From Limnomonas spitsbergensis (taxonomy: Eukaryota > Chlorophyta > Chlorophyceae > Chlamydomonadales), in contig JAYJMM010000117.1 in NCBI GenBank assembly GCA_037349105.1, positions 2,108,001 to 2,172,000 of the forward strand: a stretch of DNA of 64,000 nucleotides, read 5' to 3'. Below, one piece after another: positions 43,728 to 55,300 of the stretch (position 1 is the stretch's first letter; every line of letters begins with the position of its first letter). Under the pieces are notes generated by a model. The model saw nothing but the letters and a program-made list of their open reading frames with translations. It did no database searches and was not told where the DNA came from. A program made the translations under genes and the position numbers.

Positions 43728-44358
43728 CGCGAGGTGCGCTTCAGGTCCGTGGCGGACTTCTTTCCTCACTGCAGTGACGGACGCCTACGGGCAGGCTCAG
43801 TGACTACTCACTGGCTGCGAGTGCTCTTCGAGTTAAGCAGCTAGGTGGATATTGTGTATATATAGCAACAGACTTTGGGGGCATAGGCCTTCTGGCCGTC
43901 TGGTCGCGATCCAGCAGGGCTATGTTAAGGACACTTACCGCGTAACACGCGGAGAGACGGACGGGACGAGGCTGCGTACTTCTTCTTCTGCAGAGTCTCG
44001 TTTCTCTTACTGGGGTACTTGTCTCCAGCTAGATCAGCGGTGGCTGAGCTAGGCTTGACTCGAGTTAAGGTACTGACTTATATGGAAGCTGCTGGTCTCA
44101 AAGACTGCCGGTGCTTGTTACAAATAGAGGTCTGTCCTTTAGAAAGGGACGAAGTAAGTAGCCAAGGCAATTGCCGGGATACAGGGACCCGGCAGGCCCA
44201 GTTCAGAGTACGGTAGAACCTGTCAAACTAATCCTGCGTAAGCGGGTTTCTAGGTCTCAGCTCAAATCCGGAGACTCCGCAGAGAAGCTGCGGAGTCACC
44301 GATGACGCTAACTGCGGTCTAAACGGTTCTGTCACGTATACTGTAATATACTGTGACA
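43728..44358 (-). repeat. Terminal repeat A1 (631 bp)
   Basis: 5' terminal repeat on the coding strand: TGTCACAG ... GCACCTCGCG. Same length as A2 and apparently identical. If the self-priming model holds, 44156-44358 is promoter (U3-like) and 43728-44155 is R/U5-like. Confidence 0.95.
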
Positions 44359-44362
44359 CAAA
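44359..44362. other. Target-site duplication CAAA (right)
   Basis: Matches 25688-25691. Confidence 0.6.
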
Positions 44363-44960
44363 GTAACCATGCATCCATGCAACATGCATGCGTATTAGTT
44401 AGGGCTTATGACCATGCATGCAAAGTGCTGTGGCATACAGCTAATGATTGATGCAGTCCCTAACTCCTGATTGAACTAACTGTCCAAACAACAACAACCC
44501 CAGTTCGTTGTAAGTTGCTATGCTTAACTAATATCTCCTCACATTTTCCTTCAAACCTGCAACCCCGCCTGATACCGTCGGTATGGAGAATTGGGCGACT
44601 TTGGCACAGGGTTCCCTGGCTGGATGAAGGCTGGGTTTTTTTAGCTCGTGAAGTGCTGAATTGCTGATCGATCGGACGATTCGAAAAGCTCGGATGCCGA
44701 AGTCACATACATGTTTCGTTGTTTTCGGAGTTCGTTGTTCCTTAAAACAGCAAAATGGTCATGTTAATGATTGATCGCAAGCACCTGCATCTGTCACTGT
44801 GTTGCAATGGGCTAAAGGCTTCGTCATACTGGAGCCAGAAAACTCGTTTCACAAATCCTACTTCAACATCATGCCCCCGTTAAAAGAATGCAGCTTGTCA
44901 TTCAGCCAGCCCGCATGCACACCAACATGCATAACCCCCCCGCAACCCTCCTGAACGCCT

Positions 44961-45202
44961 GTAGGAGCTGGACCTTCGTCACGCGATCAATCCACGAAAA
45001 GGCGCGCAGCCTGTTCGCGAAGACAGAGTGCTCAGCGGGACTGGCGAAGCACCGTATTAGATGTGGGCCGTATTAGCCAGTCCCGCTAAACACTCTGCCT
45101 TGGTTCACACCCTCATCCCCTTCTTCACCAAGTCCTTCTGGTTGGCGAACAGGCTGCACGCCTTTTCGTGGATTGATCGCGTGACGAAGGTCCAGCTCCT
45201 AC
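44961..45202. repeat. Nested fold-back inverted repeat
   Basis: Outer arms 44961-45018 and 45145-45202 (58 bp) are reverse complements with one or two mismatches (gtaggagctggaccttcgtc ... ctgttcgc). Inner arms 45025-45045 and 45076-45096 (agagtgctcagcgggactggc) also pair, with two or three mismatches. The right side carries about 48 extra bases between outer and inner arms. The whole could fold into a long hairpin. Confidence 0.9.
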
Positions 45203-45989
45203 ATGGGGTCCGAGGCTGTTCCGAGGGTTTGAGTTAGAACTTAGGACCACCGCTTAGGACCGACCCTCTAAACCACGCCTCTAAACCATCGTTTGTAGAG
45301 ACGCACGAAAGTGTGAAATGAGGTTTGTAAAGACATGAAATCGAATCCTAAAATACAAAATATTTGTTATATAAGTCGAACATACATCGTTTGATATTTT
45401 TGAAATCTTGAAGCTGAAACGTCGCTCTGTAATATGGAATCAACTTTGACCCGGATAGCCTTGACTAGATGGCCGAGACAGATGGCAGGCGAGTTAGAGC
45501 AGCGCACGCTAGAGAGCCTTCAACGCAACATCAACGCTCCTATACGCCACTGCATTATCTATGCTACTTGCCCAGGCACGCAAAGATCTCGAACATACGC
45601 CTGCTGGCGAAGGGCGCCCATGGCGTCGGGGTTGCTCAAGCAACGTGCATCACCCTGTTTGTCGCTACACAGCACGTGAGGACCTCCTCCTCGGGCATTT
45701 GATCGTGAAGGTCCCCGCTGGATGACACATTGAACTGTCCTCGCTGGATGACACTTGCACTGTCCAAGGAGGGTTCACTGCATGCTCTATGAACAAGACT
45801 GCTGACCAATGAGGCAATTGCGACTTGCAAGCTTAGGACACATGACTGCAAGCTTCTATTTAGTCTTGTCCTTTGCAGATGGTGGCATCTGGCAACTTCA
45901 TCAAGGACCTGCACTATGGCCGTGGCTAGCTGGGACGTTCAACAGTGCCACAAAATGGCTTGGGGTACACATGAGCCATGTCAGGACAC

Positions 45990-46370
45990 TACCTATCCAC
46001 ATAGATGCGTAGCGCTCTTCTGCATGGACAATGTTATGCCCCTCCGTATGCATGCATGTGGTATGCATGTGCAGCGCTCCCTGTATGGACAGTATGCTCT
46101 TCCGCATGCAAGCAAAGCTTTCTCCCGAGTGGGCACAGCAATGCCCCCACATGCATACATGCGTAGTGCTCCAGAAAATGTACCGTTTGCCCCCATCTAC
46201 GCGTGCGTGCGCAATTCTCCAACGCTGATTGGGTGCCCCATGCACAGTGCTCCCCAATATAAGCAGTATGCCCCCCCTTCACACGCAGGCGCATCTCTCC
46301 CTTATATGGACAGTATTCCCCTTTAACATGCCCATGGCTCTCCCGTTTGGATAGTGTGTCCACCCTCCAT
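45990..46370. repeat. Degenerate relative of the 47-bp minisatellite
   Basis: About eight spaced motifs of the form catgcg.agcgctc...tggacagtatg.cccc, weakly matching the array at 21545-22615. No gene. Confidence 0.6.
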
Positions 46371-46679
46371 ATTCTTCATAGACACTGAATCCCCCTAGAT
46401 GCACCGGAGTCAAGAGCAGACGTGCACGTTTTGTTTACTGTCCTACAAACCCGCCTTGCCCTGTCCTGCCCTGCAGCCCTTCCCTGTAGCCATGCAGCCT
46501 TACCCTGCAGCCCTGCCGCCACACCAACTACTCACATGGCAATGTTTTTTCAAGGAGGTGAAGGAACGCAGGACCAGGATGAACAACAAATGGGAACGCC
46601 CAAGCCTGTGAGCGGGGTGAGTAGATTATATATATGGCCAGGCCGTTCATGTACCTACACCGACCGTGTTTTGTATTGC

Positions 46680-48095
46680 GCTGTTTCATAAGCCGTCCTC
46701 CTGTCCCTGCTCCCTCGTCTCCATCCTGCTCTTGCCCCTGCCCCCTTGTCACATCCCTGCACCTGCCCCCTCCTGCCCCCGCCCCATCCTCCTTTCCTGC
46801 CCCTGTTCATCCTCCATTCTAGCTCCTATCCCTGCACCCTCGTCCCCTCCTGTCCCTGTCCGGCTGTCCCCCCGTCCCCCTCTTGCCCCTGTCCCTGCCC
46901 CCTCGCCCCCCTCCTGCTCCAGTCCCTGCCTCCTCGTCCTCTCCTGTCCCTGCCCCTTCGTCCCCTCCTGCTCCTGTCCCCTCATCCCCCTCCTGCTCCA
47001 GTCCCTGCCTCCTTGTCCCCTCCTGTCCTTGCGCCCTCGTCCACCTTCTGCCCTTGTCCCCTCCTCCACCACCCGCTCCGTCCCCTGCCCCCTCGTCCCC
47101 TCCTGCTTATGCCCCTGCCCCCTTGCCCCCTCATCCCCCCTGCTCCTGACCCTGCCCCTCCGTCCCCTGCTGGCCCTGTCCCCTCTTCTGCTCCTGCCTC
47201 TTCGCCCTCTTCTCCGTCCTGCTTGTGCCCCTTCGTCCCCCTCCTGCCCTTGCCCCTGCCCCCTCGTCCCCCTCATGCACCTGCCCCTGCCCCCTCATCC
47301 CCCTTCTGCCCCCATCACATCCTCCTTTCCTCCTCCAGTCCCTGTCCCCATGTCCCCCTCCTGCTCCTGTCCCTGCCCCCTCGTCCCCTCCTGCTCCAGT
47401 CCCCTTGTCCCCCTCCTGCTCTTGTACCTGCCCCCTTGTCCCCCTCCTCCTCCAATCCCTGCCCCCCTGCCCCCTCCTGTCCCTGCTCCCTCATTGCCCT
47501 CCTGCTCCTGTCCCTGTGCCCTCGTCAGCCTCCTGCTCCTGTCCCTGCCCCCTCGTCCCCCTCCTGCTCCAATCCCTGCCCCCTTGTACCCTCCTGTCCC
47601 TGCGCCCTCATCGCCCTCTTGCTCCTGTCCCTGTGCCCTTGTCCCCTCCTCTGCTCCTGCCCCCTCGTCCCCCTCTTGCTCCGGTCCCTGCCCCCTCGTC
47701 CCCCTCCTGCTCTTGTCCCTGCCCCCTCGTCCCATCCGGCTCCTGCCTCTGCCCCTCGTCCGATCCCCTCTCCTGCCCCCGCCCCATCCTCCTTTCCTGC
47801 TCTTGTCCCTGCCCCCTTGTCCCCTTTCTGCTCCTGTCCCTGCCCCTCGCCCGTCCTGCCCCTGCCCCTTCGTCCCCTCTCTGCCCCTGCCACTGCGCCC
47901 TCGTCCCCCTCCTGCTCCAGTCCCTGCCTCCTGTCCCCTCCTGTCCCTGCGCCCTCGTCCCCCTCCTGCTCCTGTCCCTGCCTCCTTGTCCCCTCCTGTC
48001 CCTGCGCCCTAACCCCCTTCTGCTCCAGTCCCTGCCTCCTTGTCCCCTCCTGTCCCTGCCCCCTCGTCCCCCTTCTGCTCCTGTCCCTGCGAAAG
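46680..48095. repeat. 1.4-kb pyrimidine-rich array
   Basis: Nearly all C and T on the plus strand, made of variants of ctcctgctcctgtccctgcc plus ccctcgtccc. Because stops need A, all three plus frames stay open for hundreds of codons (Pro/Ser/Leu/Val), and the minus frames give Gly/Arg/Glu. These are not genes. Such strand asymmetry can form triplex or other non-B DNA. Confidence 0.93.
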
Positions 48096-48757
48096 CATGG
48101 TCCAGAGCCGCCCACGCCCGCCCCTGTCCTCCTGGCCTCTTGCACACCTGCCCACCTACCATCTACCCTCCTAGCCCATGGCCACAAAACATGCCCAGGG
48201 GGGCGCTGCCACAGCAACAGCTCAGTGTGGTTGACACGCTCAAGACAGCGTTGTTGCGACAGCGACAAGTATGCGCCGCTACGCCTCAGGCAGCCTATGC
48301 GGTCCCATTTTGCTCCCTGCAGCATGTGCGCGCCTCTGGCGCAACGCTGCAACAACTGCAGCAACAGCAGCATCTGCTGCACCTCGGGGGGGCAGCGCTG
48401 CTTCCTTTCAGCTCGCACCAACAGCCGCAACTACAACAGTCTGTGAGGCAAGCGGTGTCCACCAAGTGGAATTGGGCCCTTGGCATATTTTGAAGATTTG
48501 GCAGATATTCGATCATCAGTGCTGTACCATCTCACCACGTGCATTTCCTACTCATCTTCGAGCTTCGGTCGATCAAGACGTCCCACTGACAGAATGAATG
48601 ACAGATGGGCATTTCGAAGGGTGCATTCATTCCCACTGCGCCCTGCTGAACGATCGGCCGCGTTGGGCTGGTATGTAGTAGGGGAAGATCGAGCAAGCTC
48701 AAGGCCCGTATTTGTCACACTAGTTTATTTGTAAGAGGATAACAAATTTCAAATCGA
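48096..48757. other. No gene seen
   Basis: 48270-48460 has CAG/CTG-like short repeats (caacaactgcagcaacagcag). No splice-supported exon. Confidence 0.45.
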
Positions 48758-48959
48758 TTACAAATTACAAATCGTATTCCTCAGGAAACGCCCCGGCATG
48801 TATTTTGGACCCACGCAAGGTTCCACCTGTGTCCGGAACTCGAAAAATAGTGCCGGTGCTGACATTGACACGAGAAAGCCAAACACAATCAACGCACATA
48901 CAATGAACAAATGGATGTAATACTGGTATATCTGATACACTGGGTGGATCTTGGCCCGA
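48758..48959 (-). CDS. Probable terminal exon of a membrane protein
   Basis: After a good acceptor (ctaccacattgtggcag) the minus strand is open to TAA at 48758-48760. It encodes RAKIHPVYQIYQYYIHLFIV, a span CALIVFGFLVSM, then SAPALFFEFRTQVEPCVGPK. One clear hydrophobic span and protein-like composition. An alternative donor (CCTTGC/gtgggt) lies inside. No family recognised. It sits 350 bp downstream of the stop of the protease gene; it may be an alternative 3' exon of that gene or the remnant of another. Confidence 0.45.
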
Positions 48960-49309
48960 CTGCCACAATGTGGTAGAAAATCCAATCTGATCTAGATCTA
49001 GCTGCCTCTATCCGGGGTCACAACCGCTTGTAACAAGAATATGTGGAGGAACCACACCGAATGCGACCCCCCCTCACCAACCAGCACACTTCCACAGAAA
49101 TCCAGACGCAACCTGGGGGCCAATCAGGAAGCAAGGGACAAGGACGGGGTGGGGGCAATCAAGAGGGTTCAACCCTGCACCCTGGAAGGGTTCAACCTAG
49201 CGCCCTGGAAGGAAGGGACAAGGGCAATCAAGAGGGTTCAACCCTACACCCTTGGCCACTTTGATGCAGGTTCTCTGCTTGGCTCCTTTGCGGCCACAAC
49301 ATCCAACAT

Positions 49310-52300
49310 CTAGAGGCTGGCTGCCACCTGTCCGCTCCGGAACCCCACCCGCTTGCGACTGTAGTCCAAAACCCAAGGCAGGCGAGCGACGAGGTCGTAA
49401 CAGATGATGCCTCCGCTGTACAAGGAGATGTCGAGACCGCCGATGCCTGCGCCCCGCATGCACTTGACCTGCATAGCAGCCGGGTGGAATGGCGGTTCTC
49501 GCCCAGCTTAGGTTTTATGGTTTCGAGTTTAGGGTTTTAGTGGGTAGGTGCTTTACCCCCCCAACCAGATATCGAGGCCGCCGATGCCTGCACCCCGCAT
49601 GCACTCGACCTGAATAGCAGCCAGGTGGAAAGTAGTGTTTCTTTCTTTGGCTAAAAGGCCACCATCAGCAGGCTGCCCCGCGGCCGTCAGCGGCCCGATT
49701 GGGACCAAACCTGGACCTACGGCTGGCGGCCTCAGCAGCATGGCTGGCCACACCTGGGGCCTCTGGCGGGATGCCAGGTTGTAGCTGATATGTAGCTGAG
49801 TCCCGAAAAAATAAACACTTGAGGAAACGCGGTTCTTTTAGTGGGCAGGTGCCTTCCTCCCCAACCAGATGTCAAAGCTGCCGATGCCCGCGCCCCGCAT
49901 GCACTCGACCTTCCAGACAGCCGGCTCGAAATATAAATTCTGAATGCCGTCCAAACGTAAACAGTCACACATACATGGTACGCGTACATGCTCACATTCA
50001 CATGTACACTGTACACACTCTCAAGGACTTCCCCAAGAGAGTGACACGGAACGCACTGCATAAAGGTTTAATATATGTGCCACACACTGATCAGTAGTTT
50101 GGAAGGAACAACTGATAAGCAAACCATTGTCGCACAATCCGGCTTATTCTGCACCACATTGTGCCGTTTCGTGCTACCTAGATAGTGCCATCCGGCTTAA
50201 TCTGCAATGTGTTGTGCCGTATCGTGCTACCATGAAACAAACTGATCTGCCGTACCTGGGGCCTGCCAACAGGGGACAAAGTCAAGCCGACAACTGCACT
50301 TGTCTCCTGAAGATAAAATGTTTCAAACCCCTGTCAGGTCCAGCCATCCCAGGACACCCACCCGGTCGAATCGGACCCCGGCCATATCCACCCAGGGCAG
50401 CTGCAGCATCTCCACTCTCACTTTGTCGCCTGCGTTGCCCCCGACACCCCGCACATAGTGCACGCTGCCATGCGGGAAAAGGTTGGGGAGTTGGAAGTCA
50501 GGTGTGAAAAGGCCAGAGATGAGGGTTGAGGGTTGAAGACGGTTTAAGGTTGAGGAGTGAGGTTATTAATCATTAATTAAAATTTTAATGAGTGACCACT
50601 GGTTACGGCGACCACTAATGAGTGACCATTGATTGACGGCGAAGGGTAATTAATAAATGAGTGACCACTGGTAGCAGCGACCACTGATGAGTGACCATTG
50701 GCTTACAGCGACCACTAATGAGTGACTGGCTTACGGTGAAGGGGTCAGCGGCTGTTATCCGCACATTTGGTTCTGGATCAAACATTGTAATTCATCTTAT
50801 TCATACCCACAAGTCTGTTTTCACCACCAGGGACCCCTGACCCCTAAGGACAACAACCTTGACCCCTGACCCCAATAACCCAGGACGCTAAGCCCAACAA
50901 CCCCGAACCCTACGCCCAACAACCCTGAACCCTAAGCTCAACAACCCTGCATCCTAGGCCATTGGCCTGATTGTTCCCTCAGAAGCCCCCTGAACCCTCA
51001 ACCCAAAGCCACTCACTTGATTGCACCCTCAGCATAATCTTCCATGCTAAACCCTAAGCCAGTGACCTGATAGCACCCTCAGCGTCCCCCTGACCCCTCA
51101 ACCCCAAGCCAATCACTTGATTGCACCCTCAGCATAATCTTTCATGCTTAACCGTAAGCCAGTGGCCTGATAGCACCCTCAGTGTCGTCCTTGAACCTTA
51201 ACCCCCAACCCTCCATGGCCCTGAACCCTAAGCCACTGACCTGAGTCCATCCTCATCTGTCGACCCCGGGCCACTGTCCAGCCCCAGCTCTTTCACGGCT
51301 CGGCTGTGCAGTGATTAGAAGTCACAATATCGGTTATTTATAGCCATGGGGAGTTACAAACCGCTACGTGAGGTCAGTTTCAATCATGTTGGGAGTGTTT
51401 GTGCAGCCGCGCACGTGGTTACTTGTACAGCATCATGCATGTGCAGCATGCCCTAGTGTGTGTAACCTTTGCAGAGTTATATTCTCGCATGCAGTCACAG
51501 GGGGTTACTTTCACACATTGTGTGGGGTTACATGTACAGCATCATGCCTGCGCTGCATGCCCCTCTCACTCCCCTTCAAAGCGTAGTTTTCTGTCCTTCT
51601 TCTTTGCATGCCCCAGTATTCAGCATCAGCGGCAAGGGTACTAACATAAAATCAACCGGGGGGGGGGGTACTTTCTAGTGCTAATTTTTTCGTGACTCAG
51701 CTACATGTCAGCTACACTCCCGCTGATGGCTGGAGACCCTGCTTCTGGCCATCTATGCTGGTTTGGCCACCAATCGTAGCCCGGTCCAAGCTGGGTCCCA
51801 ATCCGGCCTTTGGCAGCCACAGGGCGGCCTGCCGAAGGTGGCCTTGTAGCCGAAAAAATAAACACCGGTACTTTACTCGCTGCTTGGTTGGTGAAGTGTC
51901 TACCTGTGTAACATGATGTCCTCACCACTTGCCCCGGTGTCAGCATCAGCAGCAAGGGGGGGTACATACTGTCACAGGGGGTTACTTTCACACACTTTGT
52001 GTTTACCTGTGTAACATGATGTCCGCACCACTTGCCCCGGTGTCCAGCATCAGTAGCACCGTCTTGAGGGATCCAGCAGCATCTGGGAAGGTGATCTGAG
52101 CAGGAGGGCAGGGGGGGCAGCTGAGGGGGAGGGGAGGCCAAGCAGGAGTGTGTGTGGGGAGGCCAGATGAGGGGGAGGGAAGGTCAAGCAGGGGGGTGTA
52201 TTAGGGTAGGCCAGCTGAGGGGGAGGAAGGCCGGGCGGGGAGGGGGAGGGGAGGTGAGCAGAGGGGAGGAAGGTCGGGCAGGGGGAGGGAGAAAGGGAGG

Positions 52301-55300
52301 GGGGGGGTAGGGGGGGGGGGGGGGGGCAGCTGAGGGGGAGGGAGACCAGGCAAGGGGGGTAGAGGGAGGCCAGCTGAGGGGGAGGGAGACCAGGCAGGGG
52401 GTGGAGGGGAGGGTAGCAGAGGGGGGGGGGGGAGGCCAGCTGAGGGGGAGGGAGACCAGGCAAGGGGGGTAGGGGGAGGCCAGCTAAGGGGGAGGGAGAC
52501 CAGGCAAGGGGGGTAGGGGGAGGCCAGCTGAGGGGGAGGGAGACCAGGCAAGGGGGGTAGGGGGAGGCCAGCTGAGGGGGAGGGAGGAGGGGGTAGGGGG
52601 AGGCCAGCTGAGGGGGAGGGAGACCAGGCAGGGGGTGGAGGGGAGGGTAGCAGAGGGGAGAAAGGCCGGGCAGGGAGAGGGGGGAAGGGGGGGGGAGGGA
52701 GGCAATCTGAGAGGGAGGGAGGACGGGCAGGGGGAGGGGGAGGGCAGAGGTAGGGGAGGAGGCAGGCAGATGTAGGGGGTAGGGGCAGGGGACGTAGGGA
52801 ATGACGGGGGTAGGTCAGGGGGAAGGTGACCTTGGTAAGGGAGTGGTGGACCATTCAAGCAGCCATTTGAAAACCGTTGAAACAGCGTTTCGAACACCAT
52901 TCAAGCAGCAGTTTGAATACCATTCGAACAGCGTTTTGAATACCCAGCCGGCCGATTTCGATTCAGCAGAGGAAAGCGCTGCTGATTGACAACATATTCT
53001 ATGCATCATGGATTAAGTGTGACTATCACAGCCTAAACCCTGTCATACCATAGTGCTCATCACTCAAATTATAAGGTCTTTTGAAGGAGACCGCCCCTCA
53101 GCCGCGTGTGGATAGATCTCCAGATCCAGTGTTTAAATGAATGCGAACCATACCACGCTCGGCAGGCCTCTAAACGGCCACAACTGGGCCGATGGGGAAC
53201 AAACTTCGACCGGCCTATAGGGCCTGGATCCACCAGATCTAAACCTTTTGCACACAAACCAGGACAGGGCCTGGATCCACCAGATCTACTCCCCTCCCCC
53301 TCTATCTGCTAGATCCCTTACGTTTAGCTGCTGTCAGATCTACTCCCCTCTTCCCTCTATCTTTGCTAGATCTCGTGTGTTAAGCTGTTGCCAGACCAAT
53401 CACATTTAGCTGCTGCCAGATCTGTCCGCCCTGCTACTGCCAGATCTGTTCACCCAAATGCTGCCAGATCTCTTGCGCTCAGCTACTGCCAGATCTGTTC
53501 ACCCAGGCACTGCCAGATCTGTTCACCCAGCTGCTGCCCGACCTGTTCTGCCAGCTGCTGCCAGATCTGTTCACTCAGCTGCTGCCAGATCTATTTACCC
53601 AGCTGCCGCCAGATCTGTTCTCCCAGCTTCTGCCAGATCTGTTCATCCAGCTACTACCATATCTGTTGCGCCCTCCAAACACACGGAAATCGACCAGATT
53701 CACTCTTCCATAGCGGCCATATCTTAGCAGAAATCTCTCTAACGCCTGGCATCTGCCAGATCTGCTGCACCCTCCAAGTCATGTAAGATATGCTGCACCC
53801 TCCAACACACCCAGCACACAAGACCCTGGCACATACCAGATCTTAGCAGCAATATCTGTTTCACCTGGCATCTGCCAGATCAGCTGCAACCTCCAACACA
53901 CCCATCAAACCACGCCCTGGCAAGAAACAGATCTGCCAGCAAACCAAACCCTGGCATACGCCACAACCTGACACATACGAGATCTTCTGCGCCCTCTGCT
54001 CACGCAGCAAAACGAACACGGGCGCAGACCCACCTCCAAATGAGGCAGGTTGGCAATCATCTTCAATGGGAACCAGCTCCACAACCCGGCAGGCTCCACA
54101 TATGTGTCGGGGTTAAAGAGCTGCATTGAGAAGTGTGGGAACTGGGCCAGCGCGGCGCGAGCAGCCTTGCCGTTCCCTGCTGCCCTGTGCTGTTGCTGCT
54201 GCTTTGGGGGCGGCGGTTGGGCGGCTGGATCGGCCTGCGGAGGGGATTTCAAGAGAAGAGATGCAACTGACATTCGAATTTGAATCCAGTCGGGCCATGG
54301 CAAATGCAATCGACATTCAAATTTGAATCCAGTGAAGGGAAAATAGGGAAAGGACGCAGTCCACATGGTGGAGAGCTTGATCCTCCAGGGAGGGATGGAA
54401 TGACAATCAGCCCGGGCATGCAGATGAGCCACTGTCGTAGATTTGATTTGCCTTCCCTTAGGCATGTACATTGTTTGTAATGCTGCTCTCAGGGCAAGCT
54501 GTCGACATAACTCTTAATTTGCGACTGAAAATTGGCGTTGATAATTGATCATTAGTAAACGCATGGATCCCTCAACCCCAAACAACGATAATTACGAGGG
54601 AAGACAAAGCAAATCTACGGTGTTTCGTTCAGGGAACTGATGCTAGCATACAGCCACATCACAGCCTACGGCAGAGGGGAACAAACGCAGCAATCCTGGT
54701 TGCTTGGACAGTGGGCTTTGGGCAGCAGGCAGTAGGCCTGTCAAGGTATGGGTCCCACTGACTCATTGGTGCCTACCCAGCGAGCCTGCCAAAGATAGCA
54801 TATTGTGCACATCAACCGGCACCGATGCCATTACTAGCGGTATGACACCATTAGACAAGCCTGCTCATATACCTTCACATTGAGCTGTATCTTCCTTATT
54901 CAAATACGACCAGTGCGCGTTTTTGACCTATGCACTGGACCCACCTGTGCGACTGAGACCGCCATGACCTCAGGGGCGCTCCTTCCCCTCCCCAGAGGGA
55001 GGGCCGCAGGCAGGCCCACCGTCTGGGGAAGAGCCACCACCGCCCGCCTGCGCAACGGGGACATGCCGTTAATGGTGAAGGGCTTGCATGACAAGGGCTT
55101 CCATTCTGAAGGGGGTTCAAGATGTGCACCTGGTTTGTTCCTGATTGGTTCGTGATTTGTACCTGACTTGTACCTGATTTATACCTGAATCGTACGTGAT
55201 TTGTACGTGATTCATACCTGATTTGCTCCTGATTTGTACGTGATTCATACCTGACTTCCTCCTTATTTGTACGTGATACATTCAGCGCAGCCTCCCTTTC

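Larger units (their letters stand above)
25692..44358 (-). mobile_element. 18.7-kb Ty3/gypsy-type retrotransposon with C5 cytosine methyltransferase and PHD finger
   Basis: Coding strand is minus. Order 5' to 3': terminal repeat A1 (43728-44358), self-complementary primer site (43705-43727), leader, ORF1, ORF2, ORF3, polypurine tract (26788-26799), B1 (26555-26787), gc, A2 (25922-26552), B2 (25692-25924). The repeats are the same length in each pair (631 and 233 bp) and look identical by eye, and the very long frames are still open, so insertion is recent. Ends are TG...CA type with a CAAA duplication. Domain order is Gag, protease, RT, RNase H, methyltransferase, integrase, PHD. At 18.7 kb it is much longer than typical gypsy elements, mainly from extra Gag-side and linker sequence. 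Reading is in three frames (phase changes near 40003-40355 and 29844-29910). Confidence 0.95.
44363..46679. other. No gene seen; fold-back repeat and degenerate array inside
   Basis: Contains the inverted repeat at 44961-45202 and the degenerate minisatellite at 45990-46370. Short open frames at 45434-45914 on both strands show no motif or splice support. A gtgtatatata-like TATA tract is visible only inside the A repeats, not here. Confidence 0.5.

Noticed and set aside
25692..44358. A true DIRS/PAT-like (Kangaroo) element
   Set aside because: The repeat order matches split direct repeats, but no tyrosine recombinase motif was seen and a complete DDE integrase is present; the methyltransferase is C5-type, not the DAM-like type of DIRS elements.
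46666..48493. Three overlapping plus-strand frames of 422-566 codons and long minus-strand Gly/Arg/Glu frames
   Set aside because: They arise because the array lacks A on one strand and so lacks stops; all three frames are open at once and follow the repeat.
48765..48968. Second minus-strand frame over the exon at 48758-48959
   Set aside because: The overlapping frame encodes a clear membrane span and matches the acceptor; this one is its shadow.
52050..52900. Minus-strand frames of 137-217 codons rich in Pro, Ser and Leu
   Set aside because: Repeat-derived, inside an intron of the protease gene; only the first bases (ITFP...) overlap a true exon.
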